From: JACCXJ01 sp052387115
GTDB taxonomy: Bacteria; Pseudomonadota; Gammaproteobacteria; JACCXJ01
Assembly (NCBI GenBank): GCA_052387115.1
Contig: JBQTJM010000184.1
Coordinates: 1 to 58,525 of the forward strand
Direction of reading: 5' to 3'
DNA: 58,525 nt
Positions 7,904 through 16,077 of this stretch are shown here, one piece after another. Position numbers and translations under genes: made by a program. The notes under the pieces are model-generated. The model was not told the origin of the DNA, ran no database searches, and saw only the letters and a list, made by a program, of their open reading frames with translations. The number at the start of each line of letters is the position of its first letter. Positions within the stretch are counted from its first letter, which is position 1.

Positions 7904-8515
7904 ATGAGATACGTGTTCGATCCCGCGCGCTTGTGCGAAATCTCGAAGATGGGCATCGGCCTGCCGCACTCGGAGATGTTTCAGGTCATTACGGACGAGC
8001 TTGCGAGAAGCTTTCCGGGCCGGATCATTACCGAGCCCGAATGGTTCTTCAACAATGCCGGGGGGGCGATGGGTATGTTGACCATCCTGTACGCCTCGTG
8101 GAAGGAGTATCTCATTTTTTTCGGCACTCCCATCGGTACCACCGGGCATACCGGCCGGTACTCGTTCATCGAGGACCATTGCTTTTTGCTTGACGGCGAG
8201 ATGTGGTATTACGCCGCCGGGGAGACCGACAAAACGGTTTATAGACCCGGGGATACGATCTATCTGGGCAAGGGCCAGGCGAAGTGTTATCGCATCGTCG
8301 ATCACGCCTGGATCCTCGAGTATGCCCGTGGCCCGATCGCGACCATGCTGCCGTTCGGCCTCGCCGATTCGCTTTTCAGCACGCTTGATTACACAACCGT
8401 CTTCCGCACCTTCCGGATCTACGGCAGGCATGTGATACGGAACACGTTTCGTCACGTTGCCCGCCGCGCCGGCCAGGAGGCGGAGAAGCGTTCCGGCAGA
8501 TCCGCCGGGCTGTGA
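7904..8515 (+). CDS. ERG2 / sigma-1-receptor family sterol C8-C7 isomerase
   Basis: The 203-residue protein matches ERG2 over its length: YVFDPARLCEIS, IGLPHSEMFQVITDEL, WFFNNAGGAMGMLTILYAS, EYLIFFGTPIGTTGHTGRYS, a cupin-like middle (YRPGDTIYLGKGQAK), WILEYARGPIATMLPFGLAD and STLDYTTVFRT. ERG2 converts delta-8 to delta-7 sterols. The acidic pair equivalent to sigma-1 receptor Asp126 and Glu172 appears kept (FIEDH; ILEYARG). The N-terminal transmembrane helix of eukaryotic members is missing: the protein begins directly with the YVFDP segment. The start ATG at 7904 has a strong GGAGGAGA site and lies 25 bases after the DHCR7-like gene, so the two are likely one operon. The last 64 bases overlap the convergent ERG3-like gene. 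Confidence 0.92.
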   Translation: MRYVFDPARLCEISKMGIGLPHSEMFQVITDELARSFPGRIITEPEWFFNNAGGAMGMLTILYASWKEYLIFFGTPIGTTGHTGRYSFIEDHCFLLDGEMWYYAAGETDKTVYRPGDTIYLGKGQAKCYRIVDHAWILEYARGPIATMLPFGLADSLFSTLDYTTVFRTFRIYGRHVIRNTFRHVARRAGQEAEKRSGRSAGL

Positions 8516-9213
8516 TAGGTCCCGCATAACCGATCCCAGAAGGTGAAGAACTGTCCGTAGTTATACCGAAAATACCAGTGGTGGGCCGTGTGACATCCTG
8601 CATGGTTGACGAAGCTCAATGGAGTCCAGCGGATGCGATCGTGGATCATGACGGCCCAGATCGTCACCAGGGTGACGAAGCCGTTGTATACCCATACGTG
8701 CAGGGGGAACAAGAGCGCACAGAGATGATAGGGCAAGGCCTGTGCAAACGAATCGAGCGGATGAAACGCCAGGCTGGCCAGCGGCGTGGGCTCTCGAAAC
8801 CGGTGGTGGAAGACGTGCAGGTGGCGGTAGAGAAAACGGGTATGCAGGGCGCGGTGGATCCAATAGATGGACGTTTCGGCGATGGCCAGGACGGCGAAAA
8901 TGCTGCCGAGCAGATAGGGCCAACCGTGCTCGGCCACCGAGAAATAGACCTCGCTCGCGCCAGACAGGATCAATACCTCGATCGGCAACATGAGGAGCGC
9001 GTTTCCGGAAACTGAATAGAGCGACCACAACACCGATCTGCGCAGCTCGTCAGCGTCGGGACGGTATCCCGGATGGTGCCTCTCGCGTCGTAAGACGAAA
9101 AACACGAGGTAACTGCCCCCGGCCAGGATCGCATAGAGACAAACCCCGAAGAGCGACAGCATGAGATACAGGCCGGTCAGGCCATGGCTCTCGTGGACCC
9201 AATAGAATACCAT
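8452..9213 (-). CDS. Sterol C5-desaturase-like (ERG3/SC5D) fatty acid hydroxylase superfamily protein
   Basis: The 253-residue integral membrane protein has several hydrophobic helices and the three histidine clusters of the superfamily: HRALH near residue 131, HVFHH near residue 144 and HTAHH near residue 219, with NYGQFFTFWDRLCGTYH after the last. These bind a di-iron centre. ERG3/SC5D members introduce the C5-C6 double bond into delta-7 sterols; other members hydroxylate fatty acids, alkylglycerols or carotenoids, so the sterol assignment rests partly on the neighbouring ERG2 and DHCR7 homologs. It is on the opposite strand and converges on the ERG2-like gene with a 64-base overlap. The start ATG at 9213 is preceded by AGGAAGGG. 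It lies 102 bases downstream of tadD in the same direction and could receive read-through from the pilus operon. Confidence 0.82.
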   Translation of the reverse strand: MVFYWVHESHGLTGLYLMLSLFGVCLYAILAGGSYLVFFVLRRERHHPGYRPDADELRRSVLWSLYSVSGNALLMLPIEVLILSGASEVYFSVAEHGWPYLLGSIFAVLAIAETSIYWIHRALHTRFLYRHLHVFHHRFREPTPLASLAFHPLDSFAQALPYHLCALLFPLHVWVYNGFVTLVTIWAVMIHDRIRWTPLSFVNHAGCHTAHHWYFRYNYGQFFTFWDRLCGTYHSPADLPERFSASWPARRAT

Positions 9214-9315
9214 GGCGGTTGCCCTTCCTGCCCGCGGGCGTGCTGATCGTCCTAGGCGGTGTGTCGGAGCAGCGAGTCGCCCGCTTGCTGCCTAGCTAGC
9301 GGCCGGCCGAGCCTG

Positions 9316-10230
9316 TCACCTACATTCCAGAAGGTCCTTAAATTCCTGCCCTGCGCTCTGATAGGCCAGCGCCCTGGCCTTCTGCAGGTTGTCATGGGCC
9401 TCGGCGTAGTAGGCGGGGGACTGCTTGATGGCCTCGACGAAGTAGTCCTCTGCCTGCCGGTACTTCCCGTCGATCAAGCAGAGATAGCCCACGCTGTTCG
9501 AGGCACGTGATTCGGGCATGATGCGCGTGAACGCATCCATCGCCTTGTTATATCGTCCGGTGCGCACGTACAAGAGGCCGAGGTTGGACCAGGCCTTCTC
9601 GTGCCGGGGATTGATCTGTAATGCCCGCTCGAATTGCGACTGCGCACCCTCCAGGTCCCCGGCCGAATACTTCGAGTAGCCGAGGTTGGTCAACAACATG
9701 GCGGCGTCGGGCCGCTCGCGGAGGGCCGCTTGATAATGCTGTTCGGCGGCCGGGTAGTCGTGGTTCAGATCGGCGATGACGCCGAGCCCGTTGTGGGCAC
9801 GCCAGCGGTGCTCATCGGCGGCCAGGGCCCTTTCCAGATACGCCTTGGCCTCCTCCGGTTTCTTGTCGCGGAGCAGCACGAGACCGATACCCTCGAGCGC
9901 GCCGGCATGCTCCTTGGCTATGGACAGGGTCTCGTGAAAGGCGCGCATCGCCAGTTCTAGATTGCCCTTGAGGTAGTGGATGACGCCGACCATATAGTGG
10001 GCGTCCGCCTTGTCCTCCTCCAGACTCAGGACGTTCACATACTCGAAGAGCGCCCGGTCGAGCTCCCCCTGGCGCAGCGCGGCGTCGGCGCGCGCCATGC
10101 CCACCTCCGCCTGCTTGGTGTCGTCCTGTGCTTCCGTCGTGGCGGCCGGCTCGAACAGCGTCGCGCAACCCCCCATCCCGATCGCGGCCATGAGCACCGC
10201 GCCCCTGAAGATACCGAAATGCATCGTCAT
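9316..10230 (-). CDS. tadD: TPR lipoprotein of the Tad locus (TadD-like)
   Basis: About 304 residues from ATG 10230, which has GGGGGAGGTG eight bases upstream; a longer frame to 10260 is not preferred. The N-terminus is a lipoprotein signal with lipobox MGGC, so the protein should sit on a lipid anchor, probably in the outer membrane. The rest is a run of tetratricopeptide repeats (ADAHYMVGVIHYLKGNLELA; AWSNLGLLYVRTGRYNKAM; HNGLGVIADLNHDYPAAEQ). TadD-type pilotin-like TPR lipoproteins assist secretin assembly in Tad systems. It is the last gene of the pilus locus, 70 bases after tadC. Confidence 0.85.
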   Translation of the reverse strand: MTMHFGIFRGAVLMAAIGMGGCATLFEPAATTEAQDDTKQAEVGMARADAALRQGELDRALFEYVNVLSLEEDKADAHYMVGVIHYLKGNLELAMRAFHETLSIAKEHAGALEGIGLVLLRDKKPEEAKAYLERALAADEHRWRAHNGLGVIADLNHDYPAAEQHYQAALRERPDAAMLLTNLGYSKYSAGDLEGAQSQFERALQINPRHEKAWSNLGLLYVRTGRYNKAMDAFTRIMPESRASNSVGYLCLIDGKYRQAEDYFVEAIKQSPAYYAEAHDNLQKARALAYQSAGQEFKDLLECR

Positions 10231-10300
10231 GGTCTTCACCTCCCCCGATCTCTTCCCCAAGCGCCGTGCCTCCCCGCAGAGGCACGGCGCAGGGAACCGC

Positions 10301-11263
10301 TCAATGCGCCGTCTGAAACACGCGGATCACGGCCAAGACCGCCGGCCCCACGGCCACGAGGAAGAACGACGGCCACAGGCAGAACACCATCGGAAAGATC
10401 ATCTTCGTTCCGATCTTCGCGGCGGCCTCCTCGGCGCGCTGCATGCGCTTGTCGCGGAACTCCTCCGAGTAGATCCGCAAGGTATCCCCGATACTCGTTC
10501 CGAAGCGCACGCTCTGGCACAAGAGCGAGACCAGGCCGCGGATATCATCGAGCCCGGTGCGCTCCGCCAGCGCCTTCAGGGCGTCCGTGCGCTCCACCCC
10601 CGCCTGGATCCCCGCGTTCACGAGCGCCAGCTCCATGGCGAGCGCCTCGTGGCTGACCACGAGCTCCTCGGCCACGCGCTGGAGCGCGGCGTTCAAGCCG
10701 AGCCCCGCCTCGGTACAGGTCACGAGCAGGTCCAACGCATCCGGGAAACCGTTCATGATCGCGCGCCTGCGGCGCTCGGCGCGGCGGCTAACATACAGGT
10801 TCGGCAGGAACAGGGCGACGCCGCCTGCATAGAGCGCGGCCATCAGGACCTCTGTCGTGCCCAATCCCGGGAAGAACGTCGCCCCGAGCACGACCACGGC
10901 CGCCACGGACAGCAGCAGTATCACCTTCGCCGCGTAGAAGGTCATGAGGGCGGTACCGGAGCGGAACCCCGCCTGGAGGAGCTTGGCCCGCATGCCGGAA
11001 CGTTCCACATCGCTCTTGGGCAGGACATAGGCGCCGAAGGGCTCGACCACCTTCGCGAGGTGCGCGAAGCGACCCCGGTCTTCGCCGCTCACGCCGGAGA
11101 CCGCCTGGAGGCGGCGCCGGAACGGATCGAAAACGCCGGTCACGACCACGAGGACGCTCAGGCCGAACAAGGCGGCGGCGAAACCGATGCTCCCGGCGAG
11201 CAGCCAGCGCGCTTGCGCCGGATCGCTCGCGATCTGCGAAAAGAACTGCGCCAGGTATTCCAT
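10301..11263 (-). CDS. tadC: Tad pilus inner-membrane platform protein TadC
   Basis: The 320-residue protein has the type II secretion F (GspF-like) domain. It starts with a hydrophobic segment (LLAGSIGFAAALFGLSVLVVV), has a middle pair of membrane helices, and carries the conserved cytoplasmic region FPDALDLLVTCTEAGLGLNA, ALAMELALVNAGIQAGVERT and VRFGTSIGDTLRIYSEEFRD, typical of TadC. It closes with a membrane segment (FPMVFCLWPSFFLVAVGPAV). With TadB it forms the platform on which the TadA ATPase acts. It starts 11 bases after the tadB stop, so the two are in one operon. Confidence 0.93.
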   Translation of the reverse strand: MEYLAQFFSQIASDPAQARWLLAGSIGFAAALFGLSVLVVVTGVFDPFRRRLQAVSGVSGEDRGRFAHLAKVVEPFGAYVLPKSDVERSGMRAKLLQAGFRSGTALMTFYAAKVILLLSVAAVVVLGATFFPGLGTTEVLMAALYAGGVALFLPNLYVSRRAERRRRAIMNGFPDALDLLVTCTEAGLGLNAALQRVAEELVVSHEALAMELALVNAGIQAGVERTDALKALAERTGLDDIRGLVSLLCQSVRFGTSIGDTLRIYSEEFRDKRMQRAEEAAAKIGTKMIFPMVFCLWPSFFLVAVGPAVLAVIRVFQTAH

Positions 11264-11274
11264 TGCCTATCTCC

Positions 11275-12246
11275 TCACACCTCGATCCGGATGATCTTCC
11301 TCATCCACAGGATCCCCACGGTCATGTTGACGCAGGCCCCCAGGATGAGCCATCGGCCGAGCGGGTCCTTGGTGAGACCCGGCAAGTAACCGGGCTCTGT
11401 GACGAATAGCGCCCCGACCAGGACGAAGGGGAGCAAGACCAGGATCCAGGCCGACATGCGGCCCTCCGCCGACAAGGTGCGGACGCGCCGCTGCAGGCGG
11501 AAACGCCCGCGCACCACGGCCGCGATCTTGTCGAGGATCTCCGCCATATTGCCCCCCGTCTCGCGCTGGATGACGACCGCCGTCACCACCGTCATGAAGC
11601 TCATGCTGGGCACCCGCTCGAGCAGCGCCAAGAACGCCGCCTTGGTGCTCATGCCATAGTTGATGTCGGAGTAGGCGGTGCGGAACTCGCCCGCGATGGG
11701 CTCGGCGCTGTCCTCGGCCACGAAGCGCATGGCCTCGGTGAACGGCAAGCCCGCCCGCAGCGCCCGGCTCATGACCGCGAGCGCATCGGGGAGCTGCTCC
11801 TCGAAGAGCGCGATGCGCCGGTTGCGCTTGAGACGGATGTTCAGGATGGGCAGGAAAAACGCCGCAACCGCCGCCGGTAGGCCGAACAGCGGTTCTTTGG
11901 TCAAGGCGGCCACGATGACGCCCGCGCCGAGCGCCAGCCCGGCCGCCTGCAGGACCACGCGGTACGCGCGGGTCTTGAGTCCCGCCTGTTCGACGAGCCT
12001 GGCCAGGCCTTCCATTCCGGGCAGGCCTTGCATCGCTTTTCCGAGCGGCGGAAGCTCTCGCCAGTACTTCTCGCGCAAGAGCGATACCGCCGCGGGATCC
12101 AGGGCATCCTCGACCTCCCGCACGCGCCTGCGCAACCGCCGGGCGATATGCGCGTCGGTGCCGAAGGTCGGCACGAACATCGCCATCGACAGGAGCGCGA
12201 CGGCGACGAAGACCATGATGAGGAGAATCGTGTAGTCGGTCCACAT
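11275..12246 (-). CDS. tadB: Tad pilus inner-membrane platform protein TadB
   Basis: The 323-residue protein has an N-terminal membrane helix (ILLIMVFVAVALLSMAMFV), a second pair around residues 105-140, and the GspF-type cytoplasmic domain with EEQLPDALAVMSRALRAGLP, EFRTAYSDINYGMSTKAAF and VVIQRETGGNMAEILDKIA. That pattern is standard for TadB. It pairs with TadC in the inner-membrane platform. The gene is 12 bases downstream of tadA and 11 upstream of tadC. Confidence 0.93.
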   Translation of the reverse strand: MWTDYTILLIMVFVAVALLSMAMFVPTFGTDAHIARRLRRRVREVEDALDPAAVSLLREKYWRELPPLGKAMQGLPGMEGLARLVEQAGLKTRAYRVVLQAAGLALGAGVIVAALTKEPLFGLPAAVAAFFLPILNIRLKRNRRIALFEEQLPDALAVMSRALRAGLPFTEAMRFVAEDSAEPIAGEFRTAYSDINYGMSTKAAFLALLERVPSMSFMTVVTAVVIQRETGGNMAEILDKIAAVVRGRFRLQRRVRTLSAEGRMSAWILVLLPFVLVGALFVTEPGYLPGLTKDPLGRWLILGACVNMTVGILWMRKIIRIEV

Positions 12247-12258
12247 GGTCGTCGCTCC

Positions 12259-13635
12259 TCAGCCGATCCGGCGGCCGGGCTTGAAGAGGCCCAGGTCCAG
12301 GCTCATCCCGCGGCGCTTCAGGTGGTCGTGGAATTTCGGCACCATCCCGGTGGCCTGGAAACAACCCAGGACCTCGCCGCCCTGGTCCACGCCGGTGCGC
12401 TCGAACTTGAAGATCTCGGACATGGTGACGATGTCGCCCTCCATCCCCTGGATCTCCTGCACGCTCACCAGCCGCCGCCTGCCGTCCTCGTTGCGCTCGA
12501 GCTGCACGACCAGGTGGATGGCCGAGGCGATCTGGGCGCGCATGGCGCGGATGGGCAGCTGCAGCCCGGCCATCATGACCATGGTCTCGAGCCTGGAGAG
12601 CGCATCGCGCGGGCTGTTGGCGTGTACGGTCGAGAGCGAGCCCTCGTGTCCGGTGTTCATGGCCTGGAGCATGTCCAGGGCCTCGCCCGCGCGCACCTCG
12701 CCGATCACGATGCGGTCGGGCCGCATGCGCAGGCTGTTGCGCACCAGATCGCGCTGGGTGACCTCGCCCTTCTGTTCGATGTTGGGCGGCCGGGTCTCCA
12801 GGCGCACGATGTGCGGCTGCTGGAGCTGCAGCTCGGCCGAGTCCTCGATGGTGACGATGCGCTCGTAGGGCGGGATGTAGCCGGACAAAATGTTCAGCAA
12901 CGTGGTCTTGCCGCTGCCCGTGCCCCCCGACACCAGGACATTGAGCTTGGCCTTCACGACCGACTGCAGTACCTCCATCATCGGCTGGCTGGTGCTGCCG
13001 ATGCGGACCAGGTCCTCGGCGCGCAGGCGCTCCTTCGGGAAGCGCCGTATGGACAAGGTCGGGCCATCGATGGCGAGCGGGGGGATGATGGCGTTGACGC
13101 GCGAGCCATCCTTGAGCCGCGCGTCCACCATGGGGCAGGACTCGTCGATGCGCCGCCCGACTCTAGACACGATGCGGTCTATCATGCCGAGGACATGGGC
13201 GTCGTCCTTGAAGTGGACCGCCACGCGCTCGAGCTTCCCGCCGCGCTCGACATAGACCGACTCACGGCCGTTGACCAGGATGTCGGTGACGGCGGGATCG
13301 GCCAACAGGGGCTCGAGCGGCCCGAGGCCCAGGACCTCGTCCTCGATCTGCTTGATGACGCGCTGGCGCGACGGCGCGTTCAAGGGCGCGGACTCCTCGT
13401 TCATGAGCCGGTTCGCGACCTCGCGGATCTCGCCTTTGGCCTGCTTCTCCTCGATGCCGGTGATGAGCGAGAGGTCCACGACCTCGAGGAGCCGGGCGTG
13501 GATGCGGTGCTTCCACTCGCGCTCCTGGGCCTGGTTGCGCTCGGCCGCGGCGGATACGAGGCCGGTCGGCGCGCTCCGGACGGCGGTGGGCGGGTCCACC
13601 TCGCCGTTCCCTGTCTTGCGATAAAAGGCTTCCAT
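12259..13635 (-). CDS. tadA: Tad pilus assembly/retraction ATPase TadA (CpaF)
   Basis: The 458-residue secretion ATPase carries an N-terminal helical domain, then LGPLEPLLADPAVTDILVNG, the RRIDESCPMVDARLKDGSRV segment, Walker A SGGTGSGKTTLL near residue 245, an Asp box (TIEDSAELQL), Walker B (RPDRIVIGEVR) and a His box (GHEGSLSTVHANS). This is the CpaF/TadA subgroup of type II/IV secretion ATPases. It should act as a hexamer on the cytoplasmic face and power both extension and retraction, since Tad systems generally lack a separate retraction ATPase. The start ATG at 13635 is preceded by GAGGAGA, three bases after the tadZ stop. Confidence 0.96.
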   Translation of the reverse strand: MEAFYRKTGNGEVDPPTAVRSAPTGLVSAAAERNQAQEREWKHRIHARLLEVVDLSLITGIEEKQAKGEIREVANRLMNEESAPLNAPSRQRVIKQIEDEVLGLGPLEPLLADPAVTDILVNGRESVYVERGGKLERVAVHFKDDAHVLGMIDRIVSRVGRRIDESCPMVDARLKDGSRVNAIIPPLAIDGPTLSIRRFPKERLRAEDLVRIGSTSQPMMEVLQSVVKAKLNVLVSGGTGSGKTTLLNILSGYIPPYERIVTIEDSAELQLQQPHIVRLETRPPNIEQKGEVTQRDLVRNSLRMRPDRIVIGEVRAGEALDMLQAMNTGHEGSLSTVHANSPRDALSRLETMVMMAGLQLPIRAMRAQIASAIHLVVQLERNEDGRRRLVSVQEIQGMEGDIVTMSEIFKFERTGVDQGGEVLGCFQATGMVPKFHDHLKRRGMSLDLGLFKPGRRIG

Positions 13636-13638
13636 GTC

Positions 13639-14835
13639 TTATCTCCTCAACAAAAGCTGGTTGAATACCGCGCCCAACTTGCCCTTGCGCTCGGCCTTGG
13701 GTCTTGGCGCGAGCCGCTCGGCGATCTCGATGATGGCCTTGGTGACGGCGGCGCCCTTGGCGCCCTCGCACAGCGGCAAGCCGAGGTTGATGGCCTCGGA
13801 CACGCGCCGGTAATCGTTCGGGATCTCGACGAGCGAGCCGGGCTTCAGCGCCGCCTGGATCTCGGCGCTGCCGATCGGGCCGTTCTTGTCGTGGCGGTTG
13901 ACGACGAGGTGGATGCGGTCGTTGGGGATCGCGAGGTCGCGCGTCGCGACCCGCACCATGCGCTTGGCATCGCGCAGATGGGTGATGCCCTGCTGCATGA
14001 CGATCAAGAGGTTCTCGGCGCGCTCCATCAGGCGATGGGTCACGGGATCGATCTGGCGCGGGAGGTCCACGACCACATGTTCGAAGTCCCCGACGACCTG
14101 GCCCAAGAGCCGATCGAGCCGGTCCTCCGGGATCTCCCAGGGCAGCGCCAGCTCCTCGGACATGGAGGCCAGGAGGCGCAGCCCGCTCGGGTGCTTGAGC
14201 ATATAGCCTTCGAGGGCCACGGTGTCGATGTGGTCCGCGTTGGCCAGTGCCGCGACGACCCCGTCACGCGGGGTGAGGTCCAGATACAGCGGCAAGGTCC
14301 CGAACTGCAGGTCCATGTCGAGTAGCGCGGTCCGCATATGGAGGTGACTCGCCATGCAATGGGCGACGTTGCAGGCCAGAAACGAGGCCCCCGAGCCGCC
14401 CTTGGCGTTGATGACCGCGGTGAGACGGCCCTTCCCTTTCTGTCTCTGCGCCTTGGCGCCGAGCTCCTCGGCCATCCGCTGGACCGAGGCCAGGATCTCG
14501 GCGCGTTCCACGGGGTGCGTGAAATAATCGCGGGCGCCGGCCTGCATCGCCATGCGGATCACGCGGGCGTTATCCTCGGCCGGCCCGATGACGATGAGCT
14601 GCGGCCGCTCGGGGTGCGCCATGACCTCCCGGAGCTCGGTCTCCCAGAACTGGCTGAGATCGAGGATCAAAACGTCGGGCGGCGTGTCCACCCCGTACAG
14701 GGGGTCCAAGTGGCCATTGACCACGACGCGCGTCCGCACCTCGACGCCCGGCTCCGACTTGAGCATCAGCTCGATGTACTCGACCTGCAGCCGCGAGCGG
14801 CTGGAGATCAATATCTTGCATCTGGGTTTCATCAT
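13639..14835 (-). CDS. tadZ: TadZ/CpaE-type pilus localisation ATPase
   Basis: The 398-residue protein has two parts: an N-terminal atypical receiver-like domain (PDVLILDLSQFWETE, LIVIGPAEDNARVI, ARDYFTHPVERAEIL) and a ParA/MinD-like ATPase with deviant Walker A NAKGGSGAS near residue 150 and LDMDLQFGTLPLYLDL after it. TadZ/CpaE proteins mark the pilus assembly site, often at a cell pole. Two ATGs are adjacent (14835 and 14832), so the start is certain to within one codon. It lies between tadE and tadA, as in many Tad loci. Confidence 0.9.
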   Translation of the reverse strand: MMKPRCKILISSRSRLQVEYIELMLKSEPGVEVRTRVVVNGHLDPLYGVDTPPDVLILDLSQFWETELREVMAHPERPQLIVIGPAEDNARVIRMAMQAGARDYFTHPVERAEILASVQRMAEELGAKAQRQKGKGRLTAVINAKGGSGASFLACNVAHCMASHLHMRTALLDMDLQFGTLPLYLDLTPRDGVVAALANADHIDTVALEGYMLKHPSGLRLLASMSEELALPWEIPEDRLDRLLGQVVGDFEHVVVDLPRQIDPVTHRLMERAENLLIVMQQGITHLRDAKRMVRVATRDLAIPNDRIHLVVNRHDKNGPIGSAEIQAALKPGSLVEIPNDYRRVSEAINLGLPLCEGAKGAAVTKAIIEIAERLAPRPKAERKGKLGAVFNQLLLRR

Positions 14836-14872
14836 CGCTGGTGTCCTTGCGTTGAATGTCGTCTTGCGGTGA

Positions 14873-15325
14873 TCAAGTGCACGGGTTGGGGCCGGGGGGG
14901 GCGTATCCCAGGCTTTCGGCCGGGATGGTCGTGGCGGACGTGAAGACCTCCTCCTCGAGCGTGACGTTCATGAAGGGGATGAGGAGTCGGTGCTCGTAAC
15001 CGCTGATGCTTACCCGGACGGCCACGGTACCCCCGGTCGTCGGGTCCGGGACGGCCACCACGTTGACCATGCCTGTGGTGAGCCCTTTCAATATCGGGCT
15101 CTCCCCATCCGCCGTCCCGAACACCGCGGCTCGCCTCGCGGTCGCCCAATCGGCCGGGGAGCAGACTGCGGCCACCCGCGCCCCGCGCCGGGTGGCCTCC
15201 GCGATGGTGTTGTAAGCAAACATGGCGCGCGCCACCTCGATCGCGCCGAACAGGATGATGAAGAGCGCCGTGCCGATGATGGCGAATTCGACGGTGTAAA
15301 TCCCTTTCTGCCGCGTGTTCATCAT
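14873..15325 (-). CDS. TadE-like minor pseudopilin (first copy)
   Basis: The 150-residue protein begins with a short basic leader, MMNTRQKG, then YTVEFAIIGTALFIILFGAI, which is a prepilin-type signal with a Glu five residues in, as in TadE/TadF pseudopilins. Processing by the TadV peptidase is expected. The mature part contains two cysteines and is otherwise unremarkable. Its ATG overlaps the stop of the upstream tadE-like gene by three bases, so translation is likely coupled. Confidence 0.85.
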   Translation of the reverse strand: MMNTRQKGIYTVEFAIIGTALFIILFGAIEVARAMFAYNTIAEATRRGARVAAVCSPADWATARRAAVFGTADGESPILKGLTTGMVNVVAVPDPTTGGTVAVRVSISGYEHRLLIPFMNVTLEEEVFTSATTIPAESLGYAPPGPNPCT

Positions 15326-15828
15326 AAGGCCCTCATCGTGGCCGAAGCCGTCATGTTGATGCCGAAGTCGATGTTTCCGTCTCCGAACCCGAAGGTGGGG
15401 ATGCCGAGGTCGAAGATCGGGTCGTAGTTGTAAGGCGTTCCTGCGCCGACCTGGACCTGCACGTGGACGCCATCTACGGCAGTGACCGTGATCTGTCCCG
15501 TGCTCAGGCCCTGGAGCACCGGATCGCCCGTGCCGCCCGGGTTGCCGTAGACCACCACGTTCCGGGTGGCGGTCCGTTTACCAGCGGTGATGTCAATGAC
15601 TCCGGTCGTCCCCGCGATGGCCTCTTGGGCCAGATACCGCACCCCGTCCCGCACCGCCTTGTGCAGGGTGTTGTACTGATAGAGCCAGCGGCCGGCCTCG
15701 GCGGCAACCAGCATGAGGAGCAAGAGCACCGGCACCGCGATCGCGAATTCGACCATCGCGATCCCGCGCTGCTTCTTGCGGCAACGTCTTTCAGGCGCGT
15801 TAGCGCATCGAGAATCACCGGCATCCAT
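15322..15828 (-). CDS. TadE/TadF-like minor pseudopilin (second copy)
   Basis: From ATG 15828 the product is 168 residues, with the prepilin-like segment KKQRGIAMVEFAIAVPVLL near residue 25, followed by LYQYNTLHKAVRDGVRYLAQ, characteristic of TadE family proteins. The frame stays open up to 16047, but that extension is encoded by two dispersed palindromic repeats (15840-15984) and is probably not part of the native protein. The stop overlaps the start of the downstream tadE. A GGAAGG lies almost directly against the ATG, closer than usual, so the start is likely but not certain; a shorter start within the basic leader is possible. Confidence 0.8.
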   Translation of the reverse strand: MDAGDSRCANAPERRCRKKQRGIAMVEFAIAVPVLLLLMLVAAEAGRWLYQYNTLHKAVRDGVRYLAQEAIAGTTGVIDITAGKRTATRNVVVYGNPGGTGDPVLQGLSTGQITVTAVDGVHVQVQVGAGTPYNYDPIFDLGIPTFGFGDGNIDFGINMTASATMRAL

Positions 15829-15839
15829 TCCTTCCACCC

Positions 15840-15984
15840 GTTCGCCCTGAGCGTAGGCCCGGAGGGCCGGAGTCGAAGGGCGGGGTCGAGGCTCGGAATC
15901 GCGGACTGGTTCGAGACCCCCGAGCCGGGCTTCGACTCCGCGGCTCGCAAAAAAGCCGCGAGCCACTACGCTCAGCCCGAACGG
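15840..15984. repeat. Two dispersed CCTTCGACTC / CCGAACGG-type palindromic repeats upstream of a tadE-like gene
   Basis: Most of the 249-base gap between tadG and the second tadE-like gene is filled by two copies of a repeat also seen at 23680-23815, 24733-24933 and 25010-25072. Copy one (15840-15882) runs CGTTCGCCCTGAGCG through AGTCGAAGGGCG. Copy two (about 15925-15984) runs GCTTCGACTCCGCGGCTCGC, a run of A, a complementary arm, then CTCAGCCCGAACGG, and would form a strong hairpin. The minus-strand frame stays open through both, so they read as an apparent N-terminal extension of the pseudopilin. Confidence 0.75.
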
Positions 15985-16077
15985 AGATCTGGTTCCATCG
16001 CTCTGAGCCAACCTATCGGGTCGCTCGGTATGAGTCCTTCTAAACATGGCTTTGCCTCTCTGTCCTTGGCACGCGGT

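Noticed and set aside
12028..14325. A 765-codon plus-strand open frame
   Set aside because: It is antisense to tadB, tadA and tadZ, whose motifs are all intact on the minus strand.
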